Source: Anaerolineae bacterium | GTDB taxonomy: Bacteria; Chloroflexota; Anaerolineae; Anaerolineales; E44-bin32 | Direction of reading: 5' to 3' | NCBI GenBank assembly: GCA_030673735.1 | Contig: DAOVIK010000058.1 | Location: 1 to 8,186 of the forward strand | DNA length: 8,186 bases | Shown here: positions 1 through 5,997 of the stretch, piece after piece | How positions within the stretch are numbered: position 1 is the first letter of the stretch | Layout of the letters: each line of letters begins with the position of its first letter | The notes under the pieces: generated by a model | What the model saw: only the letters and a program-made list of their open reading frames with translations | The model's database searches: none | What the model was told of the DNA's origin: nothing | Position numbers and translations under genes: made by a program

Positions 1-2
1 CC

Positions 3-1991
3 GTCAGCTCTTCAGCGGATCCCGTTGTTCCGCCTTTCAGAAGTGACACTCAAGCCGAAGAGCCGCAGGAACCGGTCGCACACACTCCGCCCGAGAGTGA
101 GACTTCCATTCCTGCAGCAAACGATGATGCACCACCGATCGAAGATGGCAATCAAACCGAAGAGCCTGCGCAGCCTGCTTCACACACAGTTCCCCCAACG
201 TCGGCTCCTTCGGCCCATGAAGCATCCACGATGCCCGAAGGCCTTCCGGTCCCCAAGCCGTGGGAGGGCTTTCGCGGACCTGATCCCGGCGACTCCCACG
301 CTCAGATGCCGGTTGACTTTGCACAGAGTCCCCAGCAGATTCAGCAGGAACATGAAGAACTAGTCGACCGCGATGACTCCTTGGGCACTGATCGCGAGGA
401 TCGTCGTGTTCCGGCCTACATCGTTCTATCCTCCCGCACGTGCCTGATGCAAACTTTGGGCGAAGCCGATTACCAGCATGTGGATCGTGCGGTGATGAGC
501 CTGGTGGAAGCCGTTCGACGCCGTCCTCGCTGGTCAGCCTACCGCATCTACATTGATGATCCACTTACGCTCAGTCCTTTCGGGCTTGGGCCCATCGATC
601 CCGGCAATGCTTGGCAGATCAAGCTGCGCTTGGCCGACATCGATCAAGTTCTTGCCCAACGTGGCGAAATGATCGGCGCCTTGCTCATCGTCGGCGGCGA
701 CAGTGTAGTTCCGTTCCACATGCTTCCCAATCCGACCGACGATGATGATGACGCCATCCCGTCTGACAATCCTTACGCCACCACCGACGAGAACTACTTC
801 ACTCCCGAGTGGCCCATCGGCCGATTGCCGGTGAACGATGATGCTGAACTGCTCGTCGAATTGCTCCTCGACGCCGCCGAGCATCATCTCCAAGCCCAAC
901 AGCCAATTAATTGGCTGACTCGCTTCAAGGAATGGCTGTTTCGTCTATTCCGTCGTATCACGGGTAATGGCAAGCACGCGCTGGGCTACAGCGCCAGCAT
1001 TTGGCGTAAGGCGTCCATGGCGGTCTTCAGGATCATTGGGGAAACACAGGGAATGATCACCTCGCCACCCGTTCATTCCGGGAGGCTACCGGTTGTCGCC
1101 ATGCGCCCGGTCAGCTTGTCCTATTTCAACCTACACGGTCTGGAGGACGCCCCCGAGTGGTTCGGGCAGCGCGATCCAATGCGCGATACCACCTCCAGGA
1201 CCGAATTCCCGGTTGCCCTGCATCCCGAAGACGTTGTCAACAGCGGCCGCGCACCAAGCGTGGTGTTTACCGAGGCATGCTTTGGTGCCAACACGATCGG
1301 CAAAACGCCCGAGACCGCCCTATGCCTGAAGTTCCTCCAATCGGGAACTCATGCCGTCATAGGGTCCACGAAGGTTTCCTATGGCTCCGTCACACCGCCT
1401 CTCATCGCCGCAGACCTGCTGGGCCGATTGTTCTGGGAGCAACTGAATCGCTCTCTTCCCGTTGGCGAGGCCCTGCGCAAGGCAAAGCTGCAGCTAATAG
1501 CCGATATGTACAACAAGCAGGGATACCTGGACGGCGAAGACCAGAAGACCCTGATCACCTTTGTCCTCTATGGCGATCCACTTTACTCACCCGGAAAACT
1601 GGGGACATTGCGTGGACACAAAGGGGTTGTGCGACACATCGTACGTCCCCAAGCGGTCAACACCGCCTGCGCCATTGGTGGTCCGCCGCTGTCGCAAGAA
1701 GATCTCGACCCAGCTACGCTCAGCACGGTCAAGTCGATCGTCTCGCGCTACCTTCCAGGCATGATCGACGCCGACTATCGCATTCGCCAACAGCAGCATG
1801 ACTGCCATGGCGATGACCACGCCTGCCCCACCCATCAACTGGGAAGCAAGTCGGCACCCCCGATTTCTGGCAAGAGACTGGTTGTGACTTTGGCCAAAAG
1901 CATTCCCGAGGGGGCGCGCAAGCATACCCACTATGCTCGTCTCACGCTCGATGATGCCGGCAAGGTGCTCAAACTGGCCATCTCTCGCTAG
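3..1991 (+). CDS. Caspase-fold cysteine peptidase, C25 (gingipain)-like; 5' end outside window
   Basis: The frame is open from the left edge (first full codon at 3), so the gene is 5'-truncated; the ATG at 231 is internal. Numbering visible residues from codon 3 gives 662. Residues 1-135 are a Pro/Glu/Ser/Thr-rich linker that probably follows a domain outside the window. Residues 136-530 look like a clan CD (caspase/C25) peptidase: LLIVGGDSVVPF (227-238), an acidic run at 246-250, SDNPYATTDENYF then PIGRLPV (about 254-277), candidate catalytic His378 in SYFNLHG, candidate catalytic Cys426 in FTEACFGAN, and the closing strand LYGDPLYSP (522-530). The order of these elements is that of C25 peptidases; CHAT peptidases share the fold and are the main alternative. 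After residue 570 there is a module resembling the small protein at 4473, interrupted by a His/Cys-rich stretch (599-611). Substrate and cell location are unknown because the N-terminus is missing. It is followed 53 nt later by the TIM-barrel gene. Confidence 0.8.
   Translation, partial: VSSSADPVVPPFRSDTQAEEPQEPVAHTPPESETSIPAANDDAPPIEDGNQTEEPAQPASHTVPPTSAPSAHEASTMPEGLPVPKPWEGFRGPDPGDSHAQMPVDFAQSPQQIQQEHEELVDRDDSLGTDREDRRVPAYIVLSSRTCLMQTLGEADYQHVDRAVMSLVEAVRRRPRWSAYRIYIDDPLTLSPFGLGPIDPGNAWQIKLRLADIDQVLAQRGEMIGALLIVGGDSVVPFHMLPNPTDDDDDAIPSDNPYATTDENYFTPEWPIGRLPVNDDAELLVELLLDAAEHHLQAQQPINWLTRFKEWLFRLFRRITGNGKHALGYSASIWRKASMAVFRIIGETQGMITSPPVHSGRLPVVAMRPVSLSYFNLHGLEDAPEWFGQRDPMRDTTSRTEFPVALHPEDVVNSGRAPSVVFTEACFGANTIGKTPETALCLKFLQSGTHAVIGSTKVSYGSVTPPLIAADLLGRLFWEQLNRSLPVGEALRKAKLQLIADMYNKQGYLDGEDQKTLITFVLYGDPLYSPGKLGTLRGHKGVVRHIVRPQAVNTACAIGGPPLSQEDLDPATLSTVKSIVSRYLPGMIDADYRIRQQQHDCHGDDHACPTHQLGSKSAPPISGKRLVVTLAKSIPEGARKHTHYARLTLDDAGKVLKLAISR
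1728..1988 (+). other. C-terminal module of the peptidase, resembling the 75-residue protein
   Basis: Visible residues 576-662 of the peptidase align by eye with nearly the whole of the small protein encoded at 4473-4700. The first block is VSRYLPGM here and VAKSFPEM there. The second runs from RL through IPEG, against RL through LPGG. The third is DDAGKVLKLAISR here and DESGNVLRMSISK there. Both copies end at the C-terminus. The peptidase copy carries about 25 extra residues between the first and second blocks, including the His/Cys cluster. No named family is recognised. Confidence 0.6.
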
Positions 1992-2014
1992 CCTGATCTT
2001 GGCATACAACTTGC

Positions 2015-2042
2015 AACATTCATCTGTGGAAGGATGGATGTT
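2015..2042 (+). promoter_or_regulatory. Hairpin presenting the Shine-Dalgarno of the TIM-barrel gene
   Basis: AACATTCATC (2015-2024) pairs with GATGGATGTT (2033-2042) in a 10-bp stem with one G-U pair. The 8-nt loop contains GGAAG, the core of the ribosome binding site. The stem ends 2 nt before the ATG at 2045. The fold would put the site in an exposed loop next to the start codon and could tune translation of this gene relative to the upstream peptidase. The pairing is seen directly; a regulatory effect is inferred. It has no T-run, so it is unlikely to be a terminator. Confidence 0.4.
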
Positions 2043-2044
2043 CC

Positions 2045-3343
2045 ATGGGTATGTCCAACAAGCGCCTCGGATATCACTACTACCCAGATGACCGCCACTA
2101 CTCACAAGCCGATCTTGAAACATGGCTGCCTATACTGCATTCTCTGGGCGCCAAGTGGCTGACCCTCCGAGGCAGTACAGAACGCGCCATTCCTGAGTAT
2201 TTCGTACGCGGGCTGGTGCATGCGGACATCCAACCCGTCATCCACATTACCAGCGACATCACCACCTTCCAGATTTCCGACCTGATGCCGCTCCTTGGCT
2301 CCTATGGCCGCTGGGGCGTTCGCCACCTCGTGGTCTTTGATCGCCCCAACATGATGGCCAGTTGGGGGGAGGCCTCCTGGAGCCGGCGAGGATTGGTCGA
2401 GAGATTCGTCGACATCATCGTGCCCGTCCTTGAGGCAACCCGAGCGGCCGGCATGCGTCCCGCATTCTCTCCCCTAGAACCCGGCGGAGATTACTGGGAT
2501 ACCGCCTTCCTGTCACAAGCGCTTGCAAGCCTTGATCGGCGCGGGAAACGCGACTTGCTCAAAGATCTCACTCTCGCCACGTACGCGTGGACCTTCAATC
2601 GGCCGCTCGATTGGGGATTGGGTGGCCCTAAGCGCTGGCCTGAGGCTCGTCCCTATCACACGCCAATCGGCTGTCAGGACCAGCGTGGGCTGCGAGTTTT
2701 CGATTGGTACGCATCCATCAGCCGTAAAGGCCTGCCGTCTCCACTTCCGATGTTGGTCATCGCAGGTGGTGCTTTCTCACGCGACGCGCAGCAAGCTCCT
2801 CTCGCTCCGGACGCGCAGGCAGAGCAGAATCTTTCAATCGCCCGATCGCTAGAAGGCGATAGCTTCCCTCCTCAGGTCCTGAATTTCGCCTTCTATCCGC
2901 TGACATGCGATCACGAGCATCCCGACCACGGCAGCGCTTGGTTCCCAACGGTGGATCAACCACGGCCTAGTGTCTCGGTCTTCCGCCGCCATGTGAATGC
3001 GCCCGAGGCGCCTCCGGTTCGCCAAGAAACGAGCAGGCAGATCGATCACTATGTCCTTATCCCGGCAGATAGCGGCCCAGATTTCCATCGGCGCTGGAAT
3101 GCTCTCGGCGCCTTGGCGCTGGCGAGCCGACCCATCATTGGGTTTTCGTCCGATGAGGCGCGCTTTGCCCGCCGCGTAACGATCATCGGTGATGCAACCC
3201 TCATTCCCGCCCAGACCGAGAGCGAGCTGCGCGCCGCAGGATGTGAAGTGCAGCGAGTACCACATTTGATTTCCCCGTCGAAGGCAAGCAATCATCAGGA
3301 GGTTGGTAGCCCTTCGGCACCCACAGGAGCCAACCATGTCTGA
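2045..3343 (+). CDS. Cytoplasmic TIM-barrel-like protein of unknown function
   Basis: A 432-residue protein. The start at 2045 is supported by GGAAGG at 2028-2033; an ATG two codons later is also possible. No signal peptide or membrane segment is visible, so it is probably cytoplasmic. The N-terminal 290 residues have the strand-helix rhythm of a TIM barrel: LGYHYYPDDRHY (8-19), LGAKWLTLRG (34-43), IQPVIHI (62-68), GVRHLVVFDRPN (91-102), MRPAFSPLEPGGDYWDTAF (137-155), TYAWTFNRPLDWG (179-191) and LPMLVIAGGAF (234-244). From memory, similar glycoside-hydrolase-like hypotheticals occur in Chloroflexota, but no catalytic pair can be assigned; Glu145 is only a candidate. Residues 333-405 form a small separate alpha/beta region (DHYVLIP, RRVTIIGDATLIP), followed by a polar tail. 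The last codons carry the ribosome binding site of ftsZ, and the stop lies inside ftsZ, indicating coupled translation. Confidence 0.65.
   Translation: MGMSNKRLGYHYYPDDRHYSQADLETWLPILHSLGAKWLTLRGSTERAIPEYFVRGLVHADIQPVIHITSDITTFQISDLMPLLGSYGRWGVRHLVVFDRPNMMASWGEASWSRRGLVERFVDIIVPVLEATRAAGMRPAFSPLEPGGDYWDTAFLSQALASLDRRGKRDLLKDLTLATYAWTFNRPLDWGLGGPKRWPEARPYHTPIGCQDQRGLRVFDWYASISRKGLPSPLPMLVIAGGAFSRDAQQAPLAPDAQAEQNLSIARSLEGDSFPPQVLNFAFYPLTCDHEHPDHGSAWFPTVDQPRPSVSVFRRHVNAPEAPPVRQETSRQIDHYVLIPADSGPDFHRRWNALGALALASRPIIGFSSDEARFARRVTIIGDATLIPAQTESELRAAGCEVQRVPHLISPSKASNHQEVGSPSAPTGANHV
3325..3343 (+). promoter_or_regulatory. Shine-Dalgarno and start/stop overlap coupling ftsZ to the upstream gene
   Basis: AGGAG at 3325-3329 sits 6 nt before the ATG at 3336. 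The stop of the TIM-barrel gene (3341-3343) lies 3 codons' worth of bases into ftsZ, an 8-nt overlap. This fixes the ftsZ start at 3336 rather than at the in-frame TTG at 3303, which has no ribosome binding site. It also suggests translational coupling. Confidence 0.8.
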
Positions 3344-4457
3344 AACCGTGAAGGCCGCGAGCGGCCCATTTATCAATGAGATCCCTTCTGAGTGGGGCGA
3401 GGTAGGACCCTGCATAAAGGTACTCGGTCTCGGCGGAGGCGGTTCCAACGCCGTCAACCGCATGATCGAGCTCGGGCTGAACAACGTTCAATTCGTCGCC
3501 GCCAATACCGATGCCCAAGCTCTGGCCTCCAGCCTCGCGCCCACTCGGTTGCAGCTCGGCCCGCAGGTCACTCGCGGACTGGGAGCAGGCGGTGATCCGA
3601 CGATCGGCGCCGCCGCGGCCATGGAAAGCTGCCGCCAGATCTCGACCGCCGTTGCTGGCGCCGATATGGTCTTCATCACCGCCGGCATGGGCGGCGGCAC
3701 TGGAACAGGGGCTGCCCCGCTGGCGGCCGAAATCGCCAGTGAAACAGGCGCGCTGGTGATCGCGGTTGTAACCATGCCCTTCAGGTTCGAAATGGGACAG
3801 CGCTCGCAGAATGCTATTGAAGGCATCGAAAAACTGCGGCCGCACACACACACGTTGATTACGGTTCCCAACGATCGTCTGCTGCAGATCGCTCCCAAAA
3901 ACCTGAGCCTGGAGATTGCCTTCCGCCTGGCTGATGATGTGCTGCGCCAGGGCGTGCAAGGCATGGCTGAATTGGTAACCCGCACTGGTTTGATCAATGT
4001 AGATTTCGCAAACGTCCGCCAATTGCTGAGCCGCGGTGGAGGAGCATTGATGTCGATTGGTCTTGGAGAAGGCGGGGACAAGGCTTCAACCGCCATCTAC
4101 CAAGCATTGCACCATCCCTTGCTCGAGATCGGAAGCCTCGAACAAGCCAATGGCGTGTTGGTCCACTTCACCGGAGGCGAGGACCTATCGCTCAACGAGA
4201 TTAGCGAAGCGGTAGATGAACTGCGCGCTTCGATGAATCCTTCCGCCGATCTCATCTTGGGCGCCACGCATGAAGATACAATGTTGGCCAGGACGCAGGT
4301 AATCTTGATCATCACCGGACTTGGGGGGACGCCCGTAAATGGCTCTTCGCAATACCGGCAGCAGAAGGTACAGCCCAAGGCGCAGAACATCACAGCTCCT
4401 GCTCCGGATGATCTCGACCTTCCAACGTTCTTGCGGCGCAGGGCTACAATCGGCTGA
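3336..4457 (+). CDS. ftsZ: FtsZ cell-division GTPase (tubulin family) with altered synergy loop
   Basis: A 373-residue FtsZ. Family members bind GTP, polymerise into protofilaments and organise the division ring at the membrane. The N-terminal GTP-binding domain has IKVLGLGGGGSNAVNRM (27-43), AANTDAQAL (55-63), GAGGDPTIG (83-91), the tubulin signature GGGTGTG (119-125) and VPNDRLL (177-183). The synergy loop that completes the GTPase site of the next subunit is NVDFANVR (221-228). E. coli FtsZ has NVDFADVR there, so the position of the second catalytic Asp (E. coli D212) is Asn226. His172 also replaces a usually acidic residue, and FEMGQR (151-156) departs from the common FEG(K/R)(K/R)R. A linker of about 27 residues leads to the tail peptide DLPTFLRRR (361-369), the canonical docking peptide for partners such as SepF or FtsA. 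Overlapping the upstream gene by 8 nt, it lies in a peptidase/TIM-barrel operon without dcw genes. It may be an accessory FtsZ; whether another copy exists cannot be seen here. Confidence 0.96.
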   Translation: MSETVKAASGPFINEIPSEWGEVGPCIKVLGLGGGGSNAVNRMIELGLNNVQFVAANTDAQALASSLAPTRLQLGPQVTRGLGAGGDPTIGAAAAMESCRQISTAVAGADMVFITAGMGGGTGTGAAPLAAEIASETGALVIAVVTMPFRFEMGQRSQNAIEGIEKLRPHTHTLITVPNDRLLQIAPKNLSLEIAFRLADDVLRQGVQGMAELVTRTGLINVDFANVRQLLSRGGGALMSIGLGEGGDKASTAIYQALHHPLLEIGSLEQANGVLVHFTGGEDLSLNEISEAVDELRASMNPSADLILGATHEDTMLARTQVILIITGLGGTPVNGSSQYRQQKVQPKAQNITAPAPDDLDLPTFLRRRATIG

Positions 4458-4472
4458 AGGAGAAATCCCAGG

Positions 4473-4700
4473 ATGGACAAGAAGCTGATCGAGAAGATCA
4501 GCCGCAAGGTCGCCAAGAGCTTCCCCGAGATGAAAGGCGTGCGTCCAAGCGTGAAGCGCGAGAAGATGCGATCAGGTCTGCGATATCGCCTGACGTATAA
4601 GGGCAAGGCCGAGCTTCCGGGAGGCCGGACGATGAAGCGCATCACACATGTCTTGGCTGACGAAAGCGGAAATGTACTGCGCATGAGCATTTCGAAGTAA
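4473..4700 (+). CDS. Small basic protein resembling the peptidase C-terminal module
   Basis: 75 residues, starting 15 nt after the ftsZ stop with AAGGAG at 4457-4462. It is rich in Lys and Arg in its first half (MDKKLIEKISRKVAKSF) and has no signal peptide or membrane segment, so it is likely cytoplasmic. The second half has a beta-like pattern: YRLTYKG (38-44), LPGGR (48-52), ITHVLADESG (57-66), NVLRMSISK (67-75). By eye it matches the last 87 residues of the peptidase at the start of the operon, in three blocks in the same order, ending at the C-terminus in both. It may be a free version of a docking or regulatory domain: a competitor, adaptor or substrate mimic for the peptidase. That role is inference; no named family is recognised. 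Tight spacing on both sides supports it as a real gene. Confidence 0.8.
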   Translation: MDKKLIEKISRKVAKSFPEMKGVRPSVKREKMRSGLRYRLTYKGKAELPGGRTMKRITHVLADESGNVLRMSISK

Positions 4701-4716
4701 TCCGGGAGAAACCAGC

Positions 4717-4929
4717 ATGGAGATCACGCTGCAAACTCGGTTCGCTCGCTTCGCCACGGCCGCTCGCCTTGCCTTCTGGCGTTCGGTTTCTTCGGGCATT
4801 GCGGCCATCATGCGCGCCCCTCCCGGCTTGCGCATAACGCTTACATTCCTGTCCTTGCTGATCATTGGAGGTGTGGCCTACATCCTTGGACGCGGCGCGG
4901 GGAACCTGCTGACTACCTACCTGCATTAA
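4717..4929 (+). CDS. Small single-pass membrane protein
   Basis: 70 residues, starting 16 nt after the previous stop with GGGAGA at 4704-4709, 7 nt before the ATG. The first 35 residues are amphipathic with several Arg and aromatic residues (FARFATAARLAFWR, residues 9-22). A single hydrophobic segment follows at about 40-57 (ITLTFLSLLIIGGVAYIL), then a short polar C-terminus. By the positive-inside rule the N-terminus is predicted to face the cytoplasm. It is the last gene before a hairpin, so it closes the peptidase-FtsZ operon. It could anchor a cytoplasmic partner, such as the FtsZ or the small basic protein, to the membrane; this is inferred from context only. No family is recognised. Confidence 0.7.
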   Translation: MEITLQTRFARFATAARLAFWRSVSSGIAAIMRAPPGLRITLTFLSLLIIGGVAYILGRGAGNLLTTYLH

Positions 4930-4960
4930 TGTCCAACATGAGAATAATTGCGGTTCCGTT

Positions 4961-4987
4961 GCGCCCGGAGTACAATCCGGGCGCTTT
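4961..4987 (+). terminator. Candidate terminator hairpin after the FtsZ operon
   Basis: GCGCCCGG (4961-4968) and CCGGGCGC (4977-4984) form a perfect 8-bp GC-rich stem with the 8-nt loop AGTACAAT, followed by TTT. It lies 31 nt after the last gene of the operon. The T-run is short, so termination may be partial. A second stem, CGCTTT (4982-4987) with AAAGCG (4995-5000), overlaps its right arm. Confidence 0.55.
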
Positions 4988-5014
4988 GCGTTCCAAAGCG
5001 ACCCAGCGTTGATC

Positions 5015-5773
5015 ATGATCAAACGGCCGTCCCTTCCCCTTGTGCTCCTTGTGCTATTCGCCTGCTTTGTGGCCGGCTTGGTGAGCGTACTCCTCCGGCA
5101 GGGCGACGACCTCCCTCCAGCTTCCCCGCAGCCCGAGCCCAGCGCAACAACGCACCTGCCCATTGTCAACTCCACCTCCTCACCGCAAACCACGATCCTC
5201 GTTCTCGGCGTCGACCACATGAACGCCGAAAACCCCAAGCTGACAGCGATATGGTTTGTCACATTCCGACTGCCGGGAACGAATCTCTTCTTATTCGGCA
5301 TTCCATTGGATGCGCCGGTCGTGGCACAACCGGAGCTGCAATTGAGAAACCTGTTTGGATGGTCCACGGATCAAGGACCTGATGCGCTGTTCATGCAAGC
5401 GTTGTACGCAGAAGTTCCTTTGTCAATCGATGTCATCTTGGTTGTCGATGAGATCGCCTTTGCCGCCCTCGTCGACTACATGGGTGGAGTCACGCTGGAA
5501 AGCGGTACGCTCGATGGCAGGCAGGTGATCGGCGTGCTCGAGTTAGTCGAGAACCAACCCCAGGCGGCGCTCGAAGTTCAGCGGAGATTGGTTCAGGCGC
5601 TGAGCGAGAAGGCCCCCAATCTGGGCAGCACGCCGGATTTGTCGCCGCTGATGGCATTGATCCCCGAGAATGCCTACAGCTCGATCCCGGCAATTAACGT
5701 GGTTGCCATGATCTCCCCTCTGCTCCCGATTCAATCTGAAGCGATCCACATTGAAATCATGCCAGGGAATTGA
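5015..5773 (+). CDS. Membrane-anchored LCP-like protein, catalytic arginines missing
   Basis: 252 residues from the ATG at 5015; an in-frame TTG at 5009 is an alternative, and neither has a strong ribosome binding site. One N-terminal membrane segment (about 8-28) is followed by a Pro/Ser/Thr linker (31-58) and an extracytoplasmic domain. Its layout follows LytR-CpsA-Psr proteins, which transfer lipid-linked polymers to the cell wall: ILVLGVD (61-67), a hydrophobic strand ending in GIPLDAP (95-101), IDVILVVDEIAFAALVDYMG (138-157) then GVTL (158-161), and LDGRQ (166-170). The functional family signature is altered. The usual R-S-D after the first strand is KLT (75-77), the SIPRD motif is GIPLD, and the Arg-rich stretch after LDG is replaced by LELVENQPQAALEVQ (175-189). 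It is therefore likely not an active transferase and may serve a binding or structural role. The hairpin upstream separates it from the FtsZ operon. Family assignment rests on pattern, not a search. Confidence 0.6.
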   Translation: MIKRPSLPLVLLVLFACFVAGLVSVLLRQGDDLPPASPQPEPSATTHLPIVNSTSSPQTTILVLGVDHMNAENPKLTAIWFVTFRLPGTNLFLFGIPLDAPVVAQPELQLRNLFGWSTDQGPDALFMQALYAEVPLSIDVILVVDEIAFAALVDYMGGVTLESGTLDGRQVIGVLELVENQPQAALEVQRRLVQALSEKAPNLGSTPDLSPLMALIPENAYSSIPAINVVAMISPLLPIQSEAIHIEIMPGN

Positions 5774-5834
5774 ATTGCCACCAACGCCGACAGAGTACGA
5801 GAGGCTTATTCCGCTTTCCGATCGAAATTGAGCC

Positions 5835-5863
5835 TTGCAATTCCTGTGAGGTGCGTTTATCCT
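5835..5863 (+). promoter_or_regulatory. Possible sigma-70-type promoter upstream of the ABC importer
   Basis: TTGCAA (5835-5840) and TATCCT (5858-5863) are separated by 17 nt; each matches the consensus at 4 of 6 positions. They lie in the 224-nt gap before the substrate-binding protein gene, leaving a leader of roughly 130 nt. Apart from a weak bulged hairpin near 5931-5953, nothing else was recognised in this gap. Such matches arise by chance, so this is tentative. Confidence 0.25.
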
Positions 5864-5997
5864 TTCTTCAGTCTAGGACTCCAGTACTGATCGATCCGCC
5901 ATCTTGGAGCAATCGACACTGCCCTAGCACGAGGAGGTGCCTTATCGCACACCTTTGCACACGCTCCTAGTCATAACCACCTTTGAGGAGAAGAGAA

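Noticed and set aside
231..233. ATG at 231 as the true start of the peptidase gene
   Set aside because: The frame is open to the left edge and the upstream residues continue the same acidic Pro/Ser/Thr linker. No ribosome binding site precedes 231.
25..363. Open frame of 112 codons near the left edge
   Set aside because: It is the Arg/Pro-rich alternate frame of the peptidase linker, with no ribosome binding site.
1728..1988. Peptidase C-terminal module as a type IX secretion sorting domain, as in gingipains
   Set aside because: Its residues do not resemble that domain as I know it, a cytoplasmic-looking free copy occurs in the same operon, and the presumed lineage is not known for type IX secretion.
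3201..4096. Long reverse-strand open frames of 273 and 202 codons across ftsZ
   Set aside because: They are antisense shadows of a high-GC, strongly conserved gene and show no recognisable motif or ribosome binding site.
3336..4457. FtsZ as a plasmid-type TubZ or a CetZ
   Set aside because: The NTDAQAL segment, the synergy loop framework and the DLPTFLRRR tail are those of bacterial FtsZ.
4948..5382. 144-codon open frame overlapping the LCP-like gene
   Set aside because: It is an alternate frame of that gene and runs through the terminator hairpin, and its Arg/Pro/Cys-rich composition is typical of shadows.
5770..5970. 66-codon open frame in the gap before the ABC importer
   Set aside because: It begins at a TTG overlapping the LCP-like stop, lacks a ribosome binding site, and has a composition unlike a folded protein.
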